This document shows positions 1-9,200 of a stretch of DNA of 64,000 nucleotides, piece after piece; positions within the stretch are counted from its first letter, which is position 1, and every line of letters begins with the position of its first letter. Made by a program: the position numbers and the translations under genes. Source of the stretch: Brevibacillus parabrevis (GTDB lineage: Bacteria > Bacillota > Bacilli > Brevibacillales > Brevibacillaceae); NCBI RefSeq assembly GCF_003710905.1, contig NZ_RHHV01000005.1, positions 62,001 through 126,000 on the forward strand. Direction: 5' to 3'. A model generated the notes under the pieces. The model had not been told where the DNA came from, did no database searches, and worked only from the letters and a program-made list of their open reading frames with translations.

Positions 1-105
1 GGGGAAGGGTATTTATCAGGTGGGGGGAGCATAATCAATACGACTAAAGTTCAAGCTGTGTATAGAGAGGGGAAATTGATTACGTTGTACCCTAAGTTAA
101 GATAA
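1..105 (+). CDS. C-terminal end of a probable polymorphic toxin (partial)
   Basis: An open frame enters from the left edge and stops with TAA at 103-105, giving 34 residues. The tail contains QAVYREGKLITLYP. Short endings of the type 'Y-x-x-G-K-ζ-T-x-Y-P' are common at the C-terminus of EndoU/BECR-fold RNase toxin domains carried by LXG or contact-dependent toxins; that is family knowledge, and the match here rests on one short segment. The gene just downstream (133-540) has the size and acidity expected of an immunity protein, which supports the reading. The N-terminal part lies outside the window, so delivery type and toxin class cannot be judged. Confidence 0.4.
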   Translation, partial: GEGYLSGGGSIINTTKVQAVYREGKLITLYPKLR

Positions 106-132
106 TCAATTATCAATTTTTGGAGGTATAAC

Positions 133-540
133 ATGAAGGTAGTGAACCCACACTTTTTGTCTGTTTTTTTAGTTCCAATAACGGGGCTAGCTGATGCTGA
201 CGAGGCCATAGAACATTATAAAAATATTGAATTACTAACAGAAGAACAGTATAAAGAAGTCATCAGAGAAACGCTTGTAGAATATTTTCAAAATCTTGAG
301 GAAGATGTAAAGAGAAAATCAAAATTAGCCCTTAGTTATTGTTTAACGAAACCAACAGTTGATTTTGAAAGTGTATTTGAATCACTGCTTCCACCATTTG
401 ACCTTCCGCCTAATGCACGAGATTTCTTTTTATGGCTTTGGGAAGAATTGTTTATTGGTGAAAGTTATGAGTTAGCTGATGCAGAATCATACAAGGTTGT
501 CGCAGATATGTATGAGCCACTCCGCTCTACAAAAAACTAA
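133..540 (+). CDS. Probable immunity protein (CdiI-like)
   Basis: A 135-residue acidic soluble protein with no signal peptide or membrane segment. It starts at ATG 133 behind a good ribosome binding site (TTGGAGG) and lies 27 bp after the stop of the probable toxin tail. Size, acidity, position and AT-rich base composition fit a cytoplasmic immunity protein that neutralises the upstream toxin; the sequence has a flavour of the CdiI type, but I cannot assign a family with certainty. A terminator follows at 594-632, so toxin and immunity gene end one transcript. Alternative: an unrelated small hypothetical protein. Confidence 0.5.
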   Translation: MKVVNPHFLSVFLVPITGLADADEAIEHYKNIELLTEEQYKEVIRETLVEYFQNLEEDVKRKSKLALSYCLTKPTVDFESVFESLLPPFDLPPNARDFFLWLWEELFIGESYELADAESYKVVADMYEPLRSTKN

Positions 541-593
541 TCTATACTAAAAATTTTGGATGTTAGGAATAGTTGGCGACCATCTAGTGCCTG

Positions 594-632
594 GCCCTAA
601 ACGAGTAATGAATAGCTCGGATGGGGCTTTTT
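594..632 (+). terminator. Terminator of the toxin-immunity unit
   Basis: Two-part stem (GCCC with GGGC, CGAG with CTCG) followed by seven T. It ends the transcript of the immunity gene. Confidence 0.6.
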
Positions 633-888
633 TTACACTGATTCTATGAAATGAAGTGGCAATATGTTAGGGCTACCCTCGCTTCGGCATTGAGCGACCA
701 TGTCAGCTAAGCGAATTGAATACTGTGACTTGCAGCATGCAAAATTTGATAACCGAATGATTTGATCAAAAGGATTTTAGCTGACTCCAAAAGTATCTTA
801 CTCATGAAGTAGTACGTACTGTCCGATACGAATAAATAATGAATGATGGCTATTGGACTGTTTGATCACCAAAATTACTCCCCAAAAA
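633..888. other. Non-coding stretch before kptA
   Basis: No credible gene. It holds one perfect 10-bp palindrome, AGTACGTACT, at about 811-820, which could be a regulator site for kptA. Nothing else is recognised. Confidence 0.4.
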
Positions 889-900
889 AGGAGGCCCCAC

Positions 901-1440
901 ATGGACCTGGACAAACTCAGCAAAGAACTCTCATACGCCCTCAGGCACGCCCCGCACGAATATGAGCTGGAGCTGGATGAGAACGGCTGGGTAGACGTGC
1001 AGCAGCTATTGGAAGCATTGAGGGAAGCAAAGCGGTGGAGGGAGGTTAAGGAAGAGCATTTGTTTCAAATGATCGAAGCCTCCGCGAAAAAACGTCATGA
1101 AATATCGGGCGGAAAAATTCGGGCCTTGTATGGTCACTCCGTACCGCAGAAAATCTCGAAGGAGAAAAAACAACCGCCGGAAGTGCTGTACCACGGGACG
1201 GCGACACGGTTTGTAAGTTCCATCATGGAAAGCGGCCTCTTGCCAAAAGGCAGGCAATACGTACATTTGTCAGAGGATACAGAAACCGCGCTGCAAGTCG
1301 GGAAAAGAAGAGATGAAAAGCCTGTCTTGCTGAAAATTCACGCGAAAAAGGCATGGGAAGAGGGAACTGCCTTTTATTTTGGCAATGAAAAAGTATGGCT
1401 GGCGGACGAGATTAGCGCAAAATATATCACGATTTGCTAG
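901..1440 (+). CDS. kptA: RNA 2'-phosphotransferase KptA/Tpt1
   Basis: Transfers a 2'-phosphate from RNA to NAD+ to give ADP-ribose 1''-2'' cyclic phosphate (family function; the bacterial substrate is unclear because bacteria lack tRNA-splicing 2'-phosphates). The 179-residue protein shows the N-terminal KptA block (LSYALRH, residues 10-16, then LDENGWVDV), the RALYGHS segment where many homologues have RAxQGHS, the HGTA motif, VHLS and the C-terminal VWLADEISAKYI region. An upstream in-frame start at 853 exists, but ATG 901 sits behind AAAGGAGG and matches the family N-terminus. It is a single-gene unit with its own strong terminator. Confidence 0.93.
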   Translation: MDLDKLSKELSYALRHAPHEYELELDENGWVDVQQLLEALREAKRWREVKEEHLFQMIEASAKKRHEISGGKIRALYGHSVPQKISKEKKQPPEVLYHGTATRFVSSIMESGLLPKGRQYVHLSEDTETALQVGKRRDEKPVLLKIHAKKAWEEGTAFYFGNEKVWLADEISAKYITIC

Positions 1441-1487
1441 GATGCTCCTGCTGATGCGCGAAAAATCCATCCAGAAGTTCCGACACG

Positions 1488-1530
1488 AAAAGCTTATTCC
1501 CACTCAAGCAACGAAGGGAATAAGCTTTTT
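1488..1530 (+). terminator. kptA terminator
   Basis: Perfect 14-bp stem (1488-1501 with 1516-1529) closing a 14-nt loop; the 3' arm ends in the T run. Confidence 0.9.
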
Positions 1531-1890
1531 GCGTGCTCATAATCAATAGCGAAAAGGGACAAGCGACCATGCCAGCAAGCCCTCAAGCAAGGGAAAAAGA
1601 ACGGAGCTTCATTACCAGCAAGCAGTCTAAAAGGCAGAGGATAGCTGCCGAGACATGTTCCTGCTGCCAAACCAATGTAATGTGTGGCATTTTTTCTATT
1701 CATACGTCTTCTATATAATAGTTCGATTTAGCTTCCGGAACACCAGCCAACAAGGCCCTTTTCAGCAAACAAGGAGCTATCATGCCAAAAAAATCCGAGG
1801 TTGATTAGCAGCACGAACGGGACGGGATGATGAATGGAACTTCCATTTCGCAAGTGAAAGTAAATAAAAATAGAAGATAGAGCAAGGAGA
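1531..1890. other. Non-coding stretch with a tiny open frame
   Basis: No supported gene of normal size. ATG at 1781 after AAGGAG opens an eight-codon frame (MPKKSEVD, then TAG). This could be a leader peptide or the broken start of a small basic protein. The GTG frame from 1533 has no ribosome binding site and odd composition. Confidence 0.35.
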
Positions 1891-1901
1891 GAAACAAACT
1901 C

Positions 1902-2357
1902 ATGCATATCCAGCGACTGCAAGCAGATCAGCCATACCTGTCCCAAATCGTGCGTTTATGGAATGACAACGCCCAAGAAACAGCAGATTGCTCGCTGAGC
2001 GAAGAAGAGGTGGAGGCAATCGGGCAGCAGCTGGCTGATTACGTACAGTCTCCGTATGGAATGGTACACATCGCTGTTGACGACGAGCAAAAACTGGTTG
2101 GCTACGGCCTTGCTTCCCTCAAAAAAGACATGCTCACAGAGGAGTACATAGGCCAAGTAGATGAGCTTTACGTCGTCCCAGCCTACCGAAAGCAAAAAGC
2201 GGGGCAAGCCATTTTTCATAGCCTGAAAAGCTGGCTGGAAAACCAAAACGTTGTGGCGATCCAGGTGTTTGTCGACGTGGATAACGCATCGGCGCAAGCA
2301 TTTTGGGAGCGCACAGGATTCAGCAAGGAATTTTATGTGATGTCGGAAGAGGAGTAA
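1902..2357 (+). CDS. GNAT-family N-acetyltransferase
   Basis: Acetyl-CoA-dependent acetyltransferase of unknown substrate, cytoplasmic, 151 residues, the usual size for a single GNAT domain. The acetyl-CoA loop is visible in motif A: DELYVVPAYRKQKAGQAIF (about residues 87-105), with QKAGQA standing for the Q/R-x-x-G-x-G/A signature. Motif B follows with NASAQAFWERTGF. ATG 1902 is preceded by AAGGAG. It is transcribed alone, with a terminator at 2392-2444. Confidence 0.88.
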   Translation: MHIQRLQADQPYLSQIVRLWNDNAQETADCSLSEEEVEAIGQQLADYVQSPYGMVHIAVDDEQKLVGYGLASLKKDMLTEEYIGQVDELYVVPAYRKQKAGQAIFHSLKSWLENQNVVAIQVFVDVDNASAQAFWERTGFSKEFYVMSEEE

Positions 2358-2391
2358 AAATGAAGGAACGAAACTCGCATAGCAGCATCGT

Positions 2392-2444
2392 AAAAAGGGA
2401 CTTCCCCAGCAGAATTTGCAAAAGCTGGGGAAGTCCTTTTTTTT
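2392..2444 (+). terminator. Terminator after the GNAT gene
   Basis: Long GC-rich stem GACTTCCCCAGC/GCTGGGGAAGTC followed by eight T. The A run before it would let it work for both strands. Confidence 0.9.
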
Positions 2445-2569
2445 GGCAGCAAGCTTTCCCAAAGTGCCTAATGTGAGGTGCTTTCTGTTCCCTCTAGGTC
2501 GATCGTTCCAATCCCGCCATTTCCCTATAGTTCGAACTAACGATTCTTGCTGGAAAGCACTCTATCAAT

Positions 2570-2599
2570 TTGGAAAATCAAACCACAATTTAGTAGAAT
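2570..2599 (+). promoter_or_regulatory. Candidate sigma-A promoter of the DUF4132 unit
   Basis: TTGGAA at 2570-2575 and TAGAAT at 2594-2599 with an 18-bp spacer, about 50 bp before the gene at 2652. Confidence 0.5.
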
Positions 2600-2651
2600 A
2601 GCTGTATAGAACATATGTATCCATAATTGGACCGAAAGGAGAACACCGCGT

Positions 2652-3071
2652 ATGCGTCTGGCTGTCACAGTCAAAAGCATTGGCAAGCGCAAAAATGCCC
2701 TTAGCCGCATCCCGGTCGAGCTGCTGCCATCTCCCCGGACATTGCGGGAGCTGATTGCCGGATTGGTAGAGTGGAATATTCGGGGGCTGCTCGAAAAACA
2801 GCAGCAGGTAGCGCTTGTTCCTTACTTGACCGCCGAAGAAGTACAGGAGCAGGCGGAGATTGGCAAAGTGGGCTTTGGCGCTGTCTACAATGACGGGGTT
2901 CCAGATGTGCAGCAAGCTGTCGACACAGCGATTCTCGCTTTTGAAGACGGCTTGTATCGCGTGTTTGTTTGCGAGCGGGAAATCGAGGCATTGGATGAGC
3001 CGCTTGCTTTAAAAGAGGACGATGAGATCGTGCTGATCCGGTTCACGATGTTGGCTGGGAGATTATGGTGA
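2652..3071 (+). CDS. Small companion protein of the DUF4132 gene, unknown function
   Basis: A 139-residue soluble protein without signal peptide or membrane segments, starting at ATG 2652 after AAAGGAG. I do not recognise its family. The second half is acidic and ends in a beta-rich segment. Its stop TGA (3069-3071) lies just before the start of the large DUF4132-type gene, and one possible start of that gene (3065) even overlaps it, so the two are very probably translationally linked. A partner role for the large protein is inference from position only. Confidence 0.75.
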   Translation: MRLAVTVKSIGKRKNALSRIPVELLPSPRTLRELIAGLVEWNIRGLLEKQQQVALVPYLTAEEVQEQAEIGKVGFGAVYNDGVPDVQQAVDTAILAFEDGLYRVFVCEREIEALDEPLALKEDDEIVLIRFTMLAGRLW

Positions 3072-3085
3072 GAGGGGAGCACCCA

Positions 3086-6000
3086 ATGAGTCATGAAGAA
3101 AAAGAGCAAGCATACGAAGAATTGATCCAGGCTCGAATCCAGGCAATTGCGAAAGAAGATCGGGATTTCGCCCATTTGCTTGTCGAGCTGAGCAAACAGA
3201 GATACATCGATGAAGACAACATGAACGAGTGCAGAAGTTTTCTGCTGGAGCGGGCAGCGGGGGAGGAGAGCCGTCTGTTCGAGCCGCTCGTCCAAATCGT
3301 GGGACAGTTGCTGGAAAGCGAGCAGGCTGAGGTGTTGCGCCATATTGTAGTGCATGCCTCGGAATATCCGTTCGCCCAAGGCTATGCGCGTCGGCCGTTC
3401 CGTACAGCTGAGGCAGCGCCGAAAATGGGACTCATCGTTCAAAAGGCAATCGCGCTGATGGTCATGGACAGGGAGCAGTTCAAAATGTCGGATTATTTGA
3501 CCACGACAGACTACTCTCCGGCGAGAAACTACCAGATTCGCCATGTTATTGGCGACGTGATCGGCTTCGAGCTGGACCGGGGCAACCAGCAAGTGCGCGA
3601 GGCACTCAAAGAGATCATTTACGGGGAAAACCAGACAGCGCTGCTCACTCACGAAATGATCAAAGGGATTGTCATGAGTCACCAGGAAGACATGTACCAA
3701 ATGCTCGGGGAGCTGTTAAAAGCGGCTCGTCTGCAAGAAGGGCTGCGGCAGAGCATCGTCGAACGGATGGACGAGGGTACGCTTGCGGCAAATTTGTACA
3801 TGCTCAAGCTGATCATCGACGAAGGCTACATACGCTACAGTTCCGTAGTCCGGGCACTGGGCGTCTGGACGGGCATGTCTCTGGAAGCGGCCAATCAACG
3901 GGTGGCTGGACAGTTGATCGAGCAGGCGTACCGCGCTTTGACAGAAGCAGATGTGCGCGAGCAGTGGCTGGCGAGCAGCCATGCCAACGAGGTTTACATT
4001 GCGCTCTGGGCGACAGCCGTCCATGAGGAAAAAGACTTGTACGAGCAGATTGAGCGGTTGATGCGCGAGGGACAGCGTCACCAGAAGATCGTTGCGCTGT
4101 ACGTGCTGGCGAACAGCCAAAACCGCGAACTGCGTCTGCGATTGGCTCGCGAGCAGCTTCATGAGACTGATCCCGAGCTGCAATACTGGGTACTGATGAA
4201 TTACTGCTACCAATACTACCCGCTCTGGCGCAAGCCTGGAACAGAAGCGGACGGCCCGACGATTACGTTTGAGCAGGTAGAGGCGCTGAAGGACAAAAAC
4301 GAGCGGCAGCGTGATTTTTCACTCTTGCTCGCGATGTTTGACGTAATGGAAAAAGAATACTCGGCTCCGTCCAAAGCTCTCGATTTTGTCCATATCCAGT
4401 ACACGTCCGATTTGCCTGTGCAGAAAATGCTGTACATAGCGGCATACGATATGGACAGCGACTGGATTGCCCAGCTCATCTCGCGCAAAGACAAGATGAG
4501 CCCTGACCAGCGCGGCGCCATGCTGTCCCATTTTATGAGCGACAAGGAGCGCCCGGCGCTGCGATCATTTATTTTTGAGAGCCTGACGGACAAAAGCATG
4601 AAAAACCGCGAGCACGCGCTGGAACAAGCCAAAGAAATGAGCCTCGCGGACGAGGAACTGCTTCCGATGGAGGAACTGTTGAAGCTCAAGACGGGTTCGC
4701 TTCGCCAAAGCACGATTGGGCTGTTGCTCAGCCAGCCGGAAGAGATTTTGAAGTCTTCCCTGACCAGACTGCTTTCGGCCAAAAATGAGTTGCAGCGACT
4801 GGGCGGACTGGAAGTTTTGACAGAAGTGAAAAGCGATGCTTCGCGCCAGGAGCAGTTTGAACGTTTGCAACCGTTGGCAGAGCTGATCGCTGAGCCGACG
4901 GCAAAAGAAAAAGCCGTTCTGGACAAGCTGGTGCAAACAAGCAGTGCAGGACGAGCGGAAGGCTTCGGGTTGTATGATCCTGAGCAGACAGAGCCGTGGT
5001 TGCTGGAAGAAAAGGACACGAGCACGTTTTCTTTTGAAAAAGACGCCTTCACGTTGTCCCTGAATGAAATCAAAGCTTTTCTGCAAGGGCTGGACGAACT
5101 CGTGCACAAGCATCGCGATGTGGAGTACGTGTCCGAATACTATTCCGGCTACAAAGACACGCTTTTGATCGGCACGAATTTGCGCGAGCTGTATCCGCAT
5201 CGTTGGCACCAAACCGGGGAAGAACAAGGCTCGCGTCTGGAGTGCTACCCGCTCGCCGAAGAGTGGCGGGCCTATCTGCTGGAGAGCAAGCTGTCGGCTC
5301 ACGAGCTGATGCAGCTTCACTACTATACGATACTGGAGCCGTTGGATCGGACGCTGGACGGCTTGTACAGCTATTTTTCCGACGAGATGGAGTACAGCGA
5401 ATTGCAGAAGCACAAGCTCCTGGAAGGTTGGCGCAAGGAGTTTGTCGAGGAAGCTTATCCGCTTGCGAAAATAATGGAGATTCAGGAAGCGTTCAAGGCG
5501 TTGACTTACAACAACCAGGTCAGGCAGTTGATTCAGGCTTTTTATCATGACAGCGACAAGCAGGAAACGTTCCGTTTGACCGATTCGGCTGTCCACAAGC
5601 TGATTGCAAACATGCGTCCATACGAGTCCAAAAACTCCACGGGAGTATTTGAGTTGCTGGCGCAGCCATGGCTGAACATGACCCGGACTCGCGTGTACGA
5701 TGATGCGTCGTTCAAAGAGTTTTACCATACCGTATTCGCCTATGATCGGATGGTTCGCGACAAAAATGGCATGTCCTCTTACACTCTGGAAGAACGGCTG
5801 CGCGCTTTTGAAGCAGGGATGATTGGCGAAGCAGAGCTGTACAAGGCGCTGCTCGGCAGTGGCGACAGCAGCAGCTACCTGTGGACGATGACTTCCGGCA
5901 GGATCGATTCGCTGCAGGAGCGGCCGAAGGTGAAAGCTGTCCTCGATACAGTCGTGGATCGGATCGTCAGCATCGAGCTTGGTCGAGGAGACTTGGCTAC

Positions 6001-8056
6001 AGAGGTGAGCTCTTTTGTGACAAGGCTTCAGCGATTCGAGGGCATGGACTACTGGGTGCGTCTTTTGGCCGGGCTTGACCAGGATGCTTTTGTCCGCGGT
6101 TACGTCTACAGCTACAATGGCAATTTGACGAAAAAGGAATCGTTCAGCCATCTGCTGAAAAACTGCCACCCGCGCACAGGCGAAGATGCTGCCCTGCTCG
6201 GCAAGCTGCTGAAAGAGCACAAAGGCATTACGGAAAAGCGTCTGCTCGAAGCCGCCATGTATGCGCCGCAGTGGATTGATATCGTAGCCGAGCACTTGGG
6301 CTGGGAAGGTTTGCGCAGCGCGGCCTGGTACTTCCACGCCCACATCAATGAAAGCTTTTCGGCGGAAAAGGAGACGGTGGTTGCCCACTACTCCCCGATT
6401 ACGCCGCAAGAGTTCAACGATGGCGCTTTTGATATCAACTGGTTCCGCGAGGCGTATGACACGCTCGGGGAAAAACGTTTCAAACTGTTGTATGAGTGTG
6501 CCAAATACATTTCCGCAGGGGCCAATCACAGACGCTCGCAGCTGTTTGCCGATGCTACTTTGGGCAAGCTGGAGCTTGCAAAAATGCGGGATTCAGCGGC
6601 AGACAAGCGCAACAAAGACCATCTGCTCAGCTACAGCCTGATTCCGTTGCGTGATGAGCGCGAGCAAGATTTGCGCCAGCGCTATGATTTCATTCAACAA
6701 TTTTTGTTGCAAAGCAAAAAGTTCGGTGCGCAAAGACGGGCGAGCGAAGGAGTGGCAGGGCAAATCGCGTTGGACAACCTGGCGCGCAATGCCGGATACA
6801 GGGACGTTATTCGTCTGAAATGGGACATGGAGGCACGCAAGCTCGACGAAATGCAGGCGTATTTCGAGCCATATGCACTCGATGAAGAAACGACTGTCCA
6901 GCTCGTAGTGGATGAGGAAGGGCAAGCAGAGATCAAATCCATTCGCAAAGGCAAAGAGCTGAAATCGGTTCCTGCCAAGTTCAACAAAGCCGAGCATGTG
7001 CTTCTGCTGAAAGAAATGAAGTCCGAGCTGACGGAACAGTATCGCAGGGCGCGCCAGGAGCTGGAGCGTTCCATGGTGTCGGGCAACACCTTTACCGGCA
7101 AAGAATTGGCGAAGCTCTACGGCAATTCGGTTATTCGTCCGCTGCTGAGCACATTGGTGTTCAAGTGCGGGGAGCATCTCGGCTACTACGAAGGGGAAAT
7201 CGAGTCGCTACGCGATCCGTCCGGCAAGCTTGTCGGCCTGACAGACGAAGAGGAACTGCTGATCGCCCATCCGGTGCATCTTTTTGAAAGCGGGCTATGG
7301 AGCTTGTTCCAGCGCGATTTGTTCGAGCGCCAGCTTCGCCAGCCGTTCAAGCAAGTATTCCGGGAGCTGTATGTACCGAATGCGGACGAGCTTGCTCATG
7401 TGACGCATTCCCGCCGCTATGCGGGCTATCAGGTGCAGCCCAAGAAGACGGTTGCGTTGCTTAAGAGCAGACAGTGGACGGTCAGCTATGAGGAAGGGCT
7501 GCAAAAAGTGTTTTACGCGGAAAATCTGATTGCCAGCCTCCAGGCGCTGGCGGACTGGTTCTCGCCAGCGGATACGGAAGCGCCTACGCTGGAACATATT
7601 CAATTCCTCGACCGGAAAACGTACAAAAATGTCGGGCTGGATCAAATTCCGCCTGTTCTGTTCTCGGAAGTGATGCGTGACGTCGATCTGGTCGTCAGCG
7701 TTGCTCATGTCGGCGGCGTCGATCCAGAGGCCAGCCTGACGACGATCGAGCTTCGCCGTGTCATCGTAGCCGAATCGCTGCGCCTGTTGAAGCTCGGCAA
7801 CGTGCGGCTGGAAGGCAACTACGCCCGCATAGACGGAAGCCTTGGCGAATTTGCTGTCCACTTGGGCAGCGGCATGGCGTACAAGCAGGCGGCAGGAGCG
7901 CTGCACATCGTTCCGGTTCATTCCCAGCACAGAGGACGCCTCTTCCTGCCATTCCTGGACGAAGATCCAAAGACAGCGGAGATTTTGTCCAAAGTCGTCA
8001 TGCTTGCGGAAGACAGCAAGATCAAAGACCCGCAAATTTTGATGCAGTTGCGTTAG
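3086..8056 (+). CDS. Giant DUF4132-type protein (MolR-like)
   Basis: A 1656-residue cytoplasmic protein. Most of it looks alpha-helical and repeat-like (HEAT-like leucine-rich helices in the first 600 residues), while the last 200 residues carry the conserved DUF4132-type end: IPPVLFSEVMRDVDLVVSVA, then GGVDPEASLTTIELRR and the HIVPVHSQHRGRLFLPF block. Family function is unknown; related proteins are often annotated as MolR or DUF5724/DUF4132. ATG 3065 overlaps the upstream gene, but ATG 3086 has the better ribosome binding site (GAGGGGAG) and is preferred. It is one of the longest genes in the window and ends in a clean terminator. Confidence 0.85.
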   Translation: MSHEEKEQAYEELIQARIQAIAKEDRDFAHLLVELSKQRYIDEDNMNECRSFLLERAAGEESRLFEPLVQIVGQLLESEQAEVLRHIVVHASEYPFAQGYARRPFRTAEAAPKMGLIVQKAIALMVMDREQFKMSDYLTTTDYSPARNYQIRHVIGDVIGFELDRGNQQVREALKEIIYGENQTALLTHEMIKGIVMSHQEDMYQMLGELLKAARLQEGLRQSIVERMDEGTLAANLYMLKLIIDEGYIRYSSVVRALGVWTGMSLEAANQRVAGQLIEQAYRALTEADVREQWLASSHANEVYIALWATAVHEEKDLYEQIERLMREGQRHQKIVALYVLANSQNRELRLRLAREQLHETDPELQYWVLMNYCYQYYPLWRKPGTEADGPTITFEQVEALKDKNERQRDFSLLLAMFDVMEKEYSAPSKALDFVHIQYTSDLPVQKMLYIAAYDMDSDWIAQLISRKDKMSPDQRGAMLSHFMSDKERPALRSFIFESLTDKSMKNREHALEQAKEMSLADEELLPMEELLKLKTGSLRQSTIGLLLSQPEEILKSSLTRLLSAKNELQRLGGLEVLTEVKSDASRQEQFERLQPLAELIAEPTAKEKAVLDKLVQTSSAGRAEGFGLYDPEQTEPWLLEEKDTSTFSFEKDAFTLSLNEIKAFLQGLDELVHKHRDVEYVSEYYSGYKDTLLIGTNLRELYPHRWHQTGEEQGSRLECYPLAEEWRAYLLESKLSAHELMQLHYYTILEPLDRTLDGLYSYFSDEMEYSELQKHKLLEGWRKEFVEEAYPLAKIMEIQEAFKALTYNNQVRQLIQAFYHDSDKQETFRLTDSAVHKLIANMRPYESKNSTGVFELLAQPWLNMTRTRVYDDASFKEFYHTVFAYDRMVRDKNGMSSYTLEERLRAFEAGMIGEAELYKALLGSGDSSSYLWTMTSGRIDSLQERPKVKAVLDTVVDRIVSIELGRGDLATEVSSFVTRLQRFEGMDYWVRLLAGLDQDAFVRGYVYSYNGNLTKKESFSHLLKNCHPRTGEDAALLGKLLKEHKGITEKRLLEAAMYAPQWIDIVAEHLGWEGLRSAAWYFHAHINESFSAEKETVVAHYSPITPQEFNDGAFDINWFREAYDTLGEKRFKLLYECAKYISAGANHRRSQLFADATLGKLELAKMRDSAADKRNKDHLLSYSLIPLRDEREQDLRQRYDFIQQFLLQSKKFGAQRRASEGVAGQIALDNLARNAGYRDVIRLKWDMEARKLDEMQAYFEPYALDEETTVQLVVDEEGQAEIKSIRKGKELKSVPAKFNKAEHVLLLKEMKSELTEQYRRARQELERSMVSGNTFTGKELAKLYGNSVIRPLLSTLVFKCGEHLGYYEGEIESLRDPSGKLVGLTDEEELLIAHPVHLFESGLWSLFQRDLFERQLRQPFKQVFRELYVPNADELAHVTHSRRYAGYQVQPKKTVALLKSRQWTVSYEEGLQKVFYAENLIASLQALADWFSPADTEAPTLEHIQFLDRKTYKNVGLDQIPPVLFSEVMRDVDLVVSVAHVGGVDPEASLTTIELRRVIVAESLRLLKLGNVRLEGNYARIDGSLGEFAVHLGSGMAYKQAAGALHIVPVHSQHRGRLFLPFLDEDPKTAEILSKVVMLAEDSKIKDPQILMQLR

Positions 8057-8088
8057 TTAACAATCTTTATAGCAATTCAGCGCATGCA

Positions 8089-8125
8089 GAGAGCCCCAAG
8101 AGCAGCATACTTGGGGCTCTTTTGT
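8089..8125 (+). terminator. Terminator of the DUF4132 unit
   Basis: Stem AGAGCCCCAAG/CTTGGGGCTCT followed by a T run. Confidence 0.9.
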
Positions 8126-8589
8126 TGTAAAAGGATTGAAAGTGCGTGAGCTTATTACAAATTAAGAGAATATTTCTCGAAAAAATTACCTAGTTAGTAA
8201 GTCTTAGATAATTAGTGTTGAACGAGGGTTTCGTAAAAGGCCGCTTGTTTTGTATTTAATATATATAAAATAGTAATCTGAAGCTTTTAATACAAGGATA
8301 TCTAATCGAATGACCACTGCTTGGGTGAAGATAACAGTTATGTATTACTCGATTGTTTAGTTCACAAAAACGTAACAAATGTTACCGTTTTGTGAAGAAA
8401 TAAACATTTTTCATCCTTTAATGTAAAAATAAGGTATTTTGTTGGTTTCTGATTTATATGCTTATTCATTTAGTGATAGAGAGGAGTGAAAAGGTTACAT
8501 GCTTGAACACTGGAAGGCAGTGTAGTGCATTTTTTAACTAGGGAAATATCATTTCAAACTTTGTGGGTAGTTATGGAGGTAGAAAATCA
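8126..8589. other. AT-rich intergenic stretch before the metalloprotease
   Basis: No gene. The base composition drops sharply compared with the preceding 5-kb gene. It contains the extended palindrome described separately and the ribosome binding site of the protease gene (GGAGG at 8575-8579). Confidence 0.6.
8361..8396. repeat. 36-bp imperfect palindrome, candidate operator
   Basis: Left arm TTCACAAAAACGTAACA (8361-8377) and right arm TGTTACCGTTTTGTGAA (8380-8396) are reverse complements with one mismatch, separated by two bases. There is no T run, so an operator or RNA hairpin is likelier than a terminator. It lies about 195 bp before the protease start. Confidence 0.6.
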
Positions 8590-9183
8590 GTGAAGAAAAT
8601 GAAACTGTTATCATTATTACTTCTAGCAACTATATCTTTGTTATCAACAAGTGCTGCAGCCCATGATGATCGTTGCAACGATTCTAGTTGCCACGTGTGG
8701 CGAGGTGGATTTAATACTGGGGATAAGGTCAGCGATTTGAAGTATTGGTTGGACTCCTCGGTTTCTAGTAACAACTATACTTCTATTTTAGATTTTGGAG
8801 CCTCGTCATGGAATGATATATCAGCAAATGTTTCACTTTCCAAAGTATCAAAAAAAGATGATTCACAGGTCAGGGCATATGTTTCTTATTATTCTCAATT
8901 TTGGGATGGACAGTGGGAGCCTTATTATACTGATTCAAAAGGAAAATTAAGTTTTGATAGCAATAACTTCGAAGATTGGAGCGTAGGAAACATTAGACTT
9001 AATTTGCAACAAATAGGAACAAGTTCTTCTAGTTTTAAAAAGAAAGTTGCTGTGCATGAATTTGGTCATTCTTTAAGTTTGGCACATAACAATGATGATG
9101 TATCAGTCATGAAACCAGGAGACCTTTCTTTTAATGTGCCTCAAAAAGCAGATAAAACCCATTTGAAAAATAGGTGGAAGTAA
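8590..9183 (+). CDS. Secreted matrixin-like zinc metalloprotease
   Basis: A 197-residue exported protein. Residues 1-24 form a signal peptide (basic start, long leucine-rich core, AAA near the cleavage site). The zinc site HEFGHSLSLAH lies at residues 156-166, followed by a candidate Met-turn (SVM, Met174), so it belongs to the metzincin/matrixin group. The usual glycine of HExxHxxGxxH is serine here, which is unusual. There is no propeptide with a cysteine switch. GTG 8590 is chosen because GGAGG lies 10 bp upstream; the in-frame GTG 8563 has none. The composition is AT-rich, as is that of its partner at 9201, which suggests acquisition. Confidence 0.85.
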   Translation: MKKMKLLSLLLLATISLLSTSAAAHDDRCNDSSCHVWRGGFNTGDKVSDLKYWLDSSVSSNNYTSILDFGASSWNDISANVSLSKVSKKDDSQVRAYVSYYSQFWDGQWEPYYTDSKGKLSFDSNNFEDWSVGNIRLNLQQIGTSSSSFKKKVAVHEFGHSLSLAHNNDDVSVMKPGDLSFNVPQKADKTHLKNRWK

Positions 9184-9200
9184 TTTGGAGGGAAATAAAC

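Noticed and set aside
1533..1718. Possible 61-codon gene from GTG 1533
   Set aside because: It has no ribosome binding site, starts just after the kptA terminator and looks like no known protein.
4565..6529. Open frame of 654 codons on the minus strand
   Set aside because: It is fully antisense to the DUF4132-type gene, has no recognisable domain and shows the composition of a reversed helical protein.
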